Part shown: positions 50,774-53,664 of the stretch, in pieces | Layout of the letters: each line of letters starts with the position of its first letter | How positions within the stretch are numbered: position 1 is the first letter of the stretch | Origin: SIG607 sp045614505 | GTDB taxonomy: Bacteria > Bacillota > Clostridia > Oscillospirales > Acutalibacteraceae | Direction: 5' to 3' | Length of the DNA stretch: 53,664 nucleotides | NCBI GenBank assembly: GCA_045614505.1 | Contig: JAZLDA010000056.1 | Span: 1-53,664 of the forward strand | Position numbers and translations under genes: made by a program | The notes under the pieces: model-generated | The model's input: only the letters and a program-made list of their open reading frames with translations | Databases searched by the model: none | What the model was told of the DNA's origin: nothing

Positions 50774-51370
50774 ATGGCTGAATTATGGAAAGTTACCTTA
50801 CCGAGTGGAAACACTTATGAATTGAAAGACAAGTACGCAAGAGATTTAATCGCACAGTTGATGAACTTTGACCGCTATCTTGGCGTTACTACTACACCAC
50901 TTACAGATGGTGATACTACAAATCCTATCGTGATCGGCGGTGAATCTGTTACAGCCGAAGCAGGTGATGTAGTTACTTTAAGTTCTGACAGCACAGAGTT
51001 TATCTTTAATTCACTCGGAAAGTGGCAGAGTTTTGGTACTCTTTCTGGACTTGGCACTTTGGCTTATAAGAATAGTGCAAGTGGAACATATACGCCTACG
51101 GGTTCTGTTTCTGGCACTTGTACGCCACAGGGTTCTAATGCTGACGTGCAGCTTGCTACTACATCGGTTAACAGCATGACAGATGCAGGTTCTATGCCTA
51201 CATACACGGTTGCAAATGAAACTCTTACAATCAGTGCGGGTGCTATCCCTACAAGTTCTTCCGTAACAGTTGCTACAGGTACAGTATCACAGCAACCTAC
51301 ATTCACAGGTTCAAGCACAAGCCTTTCGGCAAGTTTTAGCGGTTCGGAAGCTACTATTACAGTATCTTAA
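50774..51370 (+). CDS. Tail fibre-like protein, Thr/Ser/Gly-rich
   Basis: 198 residues. Start (LPSGNTYELKDKYARDLIAQ) is a typical phage fibre leader, similar to the next gene's start. The rest is a low-complexity beta region (TYTPTGSVSGTCTPQGSNAD, SFSGSEATITVS). SD AAGGAGGAT. Confidence 0.7.
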   Translation: MAELWKVTLPSGNTYELKDKYARDLIAQLMNFDRYLGVTTTPLTDGDTTNPIVIGGESVTAEAGDVVTLSSDSTEFIFNSLGKWQSFGTLSGLGTLAYKNSASGTYTPTGSVSGTCTPQGSNADVQLATTSVNSMTDAGSMPTYTVANETLTISAGAIPTSSSVTVATGTVSQQPTFTGSSTSLSASFSGSEATITVS

Positions 51371-51385
51371 TAAGGGGGTGTGCTT

Positions 51386-53047
51386 ATGGCAACCTATGAT
51401 ATTACAAAGATTGCTTTACCGAGTGGGGACATAGCAAATCTTAAAGATGCTAATGCTACAAAGACCGAAGCTTCAACTACTAATGGCAATATCAAGATAG
51501 ATAATGTTGAAACGCCTGTTTATAGAAATTATGGTAATAATACTGTTTTAACTACTGATAAAACTCCGTTCCTCACCCGACAGACCTTAAATCCGACAGG
51601 CTTTAGCGGCTATGTGCGAGAAAAGCTGATTGGTGCGAGTTATGCGTGGAATCAGTTAGTGCAGAATGGTAATTTTGCGGATAGTAGCGGATGGACGGCA
51701 AGCAATAGCACATTTACTGTATCGGGTAACGTTGCAACGGTGGCAAGAGTATCAACAAGTGGTGCTTCTTACATTAAACGCACAGTTAGCAAGATTGCAG
51801 GACATAAATACTTTTTCAGCATAACGGCAAAACATAATTCATCTTATCTACATAACATATCTATTGTATGGTATAAGAGTGGTTCAACGGGTAATCTGTT
51901 GACGGTTTTGCCATCCACGGCATTATCGTCAAGCTATCAAACATTTCAAGGAATTATAGCGGCTGAAAGTGATGATGCCGATGGTGATATTATTATTTAT
52001 AATGTATCAAATGATACAGATTCTAACAATATCAAAGAATTTTATATATCGGATTTAACATTGGACTTCGGTTCTAATATGGCGGATAGCCTGTATAATC
52101 TTGCAAACAATGGTGGCATAACGCTAATGCGAAATGCAGGTTTCCCTATCGACAAATATACGGCTTATGGCAATTACCTTGTTTCAAGCAAGACAAGCGG
52201 AAAGAAGATTGTGGGGAAGAATCTGTTTAATATTGCAGATGTTATTCAGAACGCTAATATGTCGGTTAGCGGCAATACCATATCAAAAATTGAAACGGCA
52301 TATAACTTTGATATTTATTCGGGTAATACAGGACGGACACAGGCATCCGCAAAAAAGCTGTATTTGTTAAAAGGCACATATGTTATATCATTCACGGCAT
52401 CTGTAAGCACAAGTATGTTTATTGATATGATTGATGATAGCACATTAACACCGACAGGCGAGATTGCTTTTTCGGGTACAAGTGGCGGAACATTTACAGT
52501 ACCGAGAAATGGATATGTTTGTGTTAAGATTGCTATTAATTCAGCGGTAACAATATCTAACTTACAGATTGAATATGGAACATCTGCCACCACCTACGAA
52601 CCTTATTCCAGCTATGTAGTAGACCTCGGCAACGATGAACTCCGTGGACTTTTCAAACTTGTAAACAACGAGATTGTTGCGGATGGAGATGTTAAAGAGA
52701 GTAATGGAAAGATTACAAGGAATTATGACATTAGGTCATATCAAAGTGGTGACGAAAACGATTCTACTGTTATCACAGACATGACTAATACGATTTATCC
52801 ATTAACTACATCTACAACAGAGCAATCCACACCATTTGCAGACCCTATGTCTTTAGTTGGTGCTACTACCGAGGAATACATAGACGATAGAACTATTCCG
52901 TGTCCTGTGGGGGCAGAGCGTCAGTATATGGGGCAATCGGAAGATATTATACCGATACCGTCAGCACCACAATCGGATGGCGTATGGGTTCAGAAATGTT
53001 ATGTTAGTGGTGGTAAGGCACAGTATGTTTGGGAATTAGAGGAATAA
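51386..53047 (+). CDS. Receptor-binding/tail fibre protein with carbohydrate-binding-like domains
   Basis: 553 residues from ATG 51386 (AAGGGGGTG upstream; GTG 51380 is an alternative). Shares the leader pattern TKIALPSGDIANLKDANATK with the preceding fibre gene. Two beta-sandwich blocks (NGNFADSSGWTASNSTFTVS, about 93-215; LYLLKGTYVISFTASVSTSM, about 320-400) resemble CBM-type domains. C-terminus IPIPSAPQSDGVWVQKCYVS ends in a structural cap. Probably the host-recognition tip. Confidence 0.7.
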   Translation: MATYDITKIALPSGDIANLKDANATKTEASTTNGNIKIDNVETPVYRNYGNNTVLTTDKTPFLTRQTLNPTGFSGYVREKLIGASYAWNQLVQNGNFADSSGWTASNSTFTVSGNVATVARVSTSGASYIKRTVSKIAGHKYFFSITAKHNSSYLHNISIVWYKSGSTGNLLTVLPSTALSSSYQTFQGIIAAESDDADGDIIIYNVSNDTDSNNIKEFYISDLTLDFGSNMADSLYNLANNGGITLMRNAGFPIDKYTAYGNYLVSSKTSGKKIVGKNLFNIADVIQNANMSVSGNTISKIETAYNFDIYSGNTGRTQASAKKLYLLKGTYVISFTASVSTSMFIDMIDDSTLTPTGEIAFSGTSGGTFTVPRNGYVCVKIAINSAVTISNLQIEYGTSATTYEPYSSYVVDLGNDELRGLFKLVNNEIVADGDVKESNGKITRNYDIRSYQSGDENDSTVITDMTNTIYPLTTSTTEQSTPFADPMSLVGATTEEYIDDRTIPCPVGAERQYMGQSEDIIPIPSAPQSDGVWVQKCYVSGGKAQYVWELEE

Positions 53048-53075
53048 CCATTTTAGGAGAGAAACGGAGTAGAAT

Positions 53076-53339
53076 ATGCTATCAGAGCAAGATTTACAGA
53101 GAGAATGGGATAATGACATCATTCATACAAAGAAAAATGATATGTTTACTAATGTTAACAATTTTGGCAAAGGGAAATTAACAACGGCGATAAATCTCCG
53201 TGAGAGTAATGCTTGTTTGGAAAATCCTAAAACAAATGGCGATATTCTCAAAGAAATTTTTAACGAACATAATTACAATATTCTAAAAGATAGAATGGTA
53301 GGTACGTTATGGTGGAATACTCCATATATGAAGCCGTAA
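53076..53339 (+). CDS. Hypothetical protein downstream of the fibre
   Basis: 87 residues, charged and Asn-rich (LSEQDLQREWDNDIIHTKKN, DILKEIFNEHNYN). No family recognised. SD AGGAGAGAAACGG. Possibly a fibre-assembly or accessory protein by position. Confidence 0.55.
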   Translation: MLSEQDLQREWDNDIIHTKKNDMFTNVNNFGKGKLTTAINLRESNACLENPKTNGDILKEIFNEHNYNILKDRMVGTLWWNTPYMKP

Positions 53340-53367
53340 CCCAATAAAACTATTTTAGGAGGAAAGC

Positions 53368-53496
53368 ATGGCAACAACTATTAATATTTTATATCCAAGA
53401 AATTATGATATTGTTTTAATCACAGATGATGGAATAACTTATTATAAAGAAAAAAGGTTTTTATGGTTTAAATGGCTTAAAGAAGTAACCCCATAA
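53368..53496 (+). CDS. Small hypothetical protein (42 aa)
   Basis: ATG 53368 after TTAGGAGGAAAGC. Reads MATTINILYPRNYDIVLITD then a basic, Trp-containing end (RFLWFKWLKEV). Last gene before the tRNA-like RNA. Function unknown. Confidence 0.55.
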   Translation: MATTINILYPRNYDIVLITDDGITYYKEKRFLWFKWLKEVTP

Positions 53497-53510
53497 AATA
53501 ATCATTTTAT

Positions 53511-53664
53511 CATTCGGTGGCGGAATAGGTAGACGCTATGGTGACGGGTAGATTACCACTTATTATGCCTTTGGTGGAAAGATTATTCAACGTAAAGAAT
53601 CTCACTCAAAGACCACTTCGGTGATGGGCGTTAGGTTAAGTAATTATGCAGGGTGCAAATCCTT
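53511..53664 (+). ncRNA. tRNA-Leu-like RNA, 5' portion (continues at 1-147)
   Basis: From 53511 the sequence follows a bacterial tRNA-Leu 5' half: acceptor CATTCGG, T8, G9, then GCGGAATAGGTAGACGC with a three-base-pair D-stem (GCG/CGC) typical of class II tRNA. The T-arm and acceptor 3' strand appear only after position 120 of the window start. Between them lies a possible arm TGGTGA/TTACCA with an 8-nt loop, and a long hairpin series: ATGCCT with GGGCGT, GGTGG with CCACT, AGATT with AATCT. Total length is 164 nt against about 85 for tRNA-Leu. Confidence 0.55.
53528..53664. repeat. Terminal redundancy, copy 2 (same as 1-137)
   Basis: Identical to bases 1-137. It closes the circle and should be counted once. 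Confidence 0.95.

Noticed and set aside
53511..53664. Group I intron inside a tRNA-Leu
   Set aside because: The insert is only about 80 nt and no P/Q/R/S core elements are present; known group I introns are longer.
1..53664. CRISPR array or diversity-generating retroelement
   Set aside because: No regular repeat-spacer array and no reverse transcriptase frame were found.

Overview
The window is one complete temperate siphovirus genome. The last 137 bases (53528-53664) repeat the first 137, so the molecule closes into a circle of about 53,527 bp, cut by the assembly inside an RNA-like element. The moderate-to-low GC, Shine-Dalgarno (SD) driven genes, SPP1-type portal, SleB-like hydrolase and many small zinc-ribbon proteins point to a Clostridia-type Firmicutes host, probably a gut anaerobe. 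The host is inferred, not shown.

Layout. 1-6.4 kb: holin, NlpC/P60 endolysin, a GT4 glycosyltransferase and a second set of likely virion genes, one of them split by a group I intron carrying an HNH gene. 6.5-8.4 kb: lysogeny switch, with a small operon behind a palindrome-containing promoter, then divergent CI-like repressor and Cro-like genes. 8.5-18.4 kb: early genes, comprising a secreted hydrolase, SbcC-like ATPase, RecT, MBL-fold protein, SSB, ERCC4-type nuclease, DnaD-like and DnaC-like replication proteins, and a PAPS-reductase-family gene broken by an (ACAG)7 repeat. 18.4-22.6 kb: HNH endonuclease, two tandem GT2 glycosyltransferases and about ten tiny, partly Cys-rich genes. 23-24.3 kb: tyrosine integrase with an attP-like site just downstream. 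24.4-29.9 kb: accessory region between int and packaging, made of a repeat-rich ORF-free kilobase, eight small leftward genes with near-identical AAGGGGG-type SDs, a divergent RHH-like regulator, a second rightward gene and an ORF-free stretch ahead of the terminase. 30-41 kb: packaging, head, connector and tail-tube genes, with a second, ORF-less group I intron in the tail-tube gene and a -1 frameshift in the tail chaperones. 41-53.5 kb: tape measure, baseplate, adhesin and fibre genes, then the tRNA-Leu-like RNA that closes the circle.

The phage probably integrates through Int at attP, is held by the CI-like repressor, replicates with DnaD/DnaC-type loaders plus a RecT-based recombination set, and lyses by holin and endolysin. 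The features that most deserve a second look are: the repeat-disrupted PAPS-reductase-like gene (7 units = frame broken, 6 or 9 = restored); the bipartite tRNA-Leu-like RNA with about 80 extra nucleotides; the two related group I introns, whose splice sites rejoin structural genes in frame; and the leftward cargo module with its own SD style and shared promoter/operator motif.
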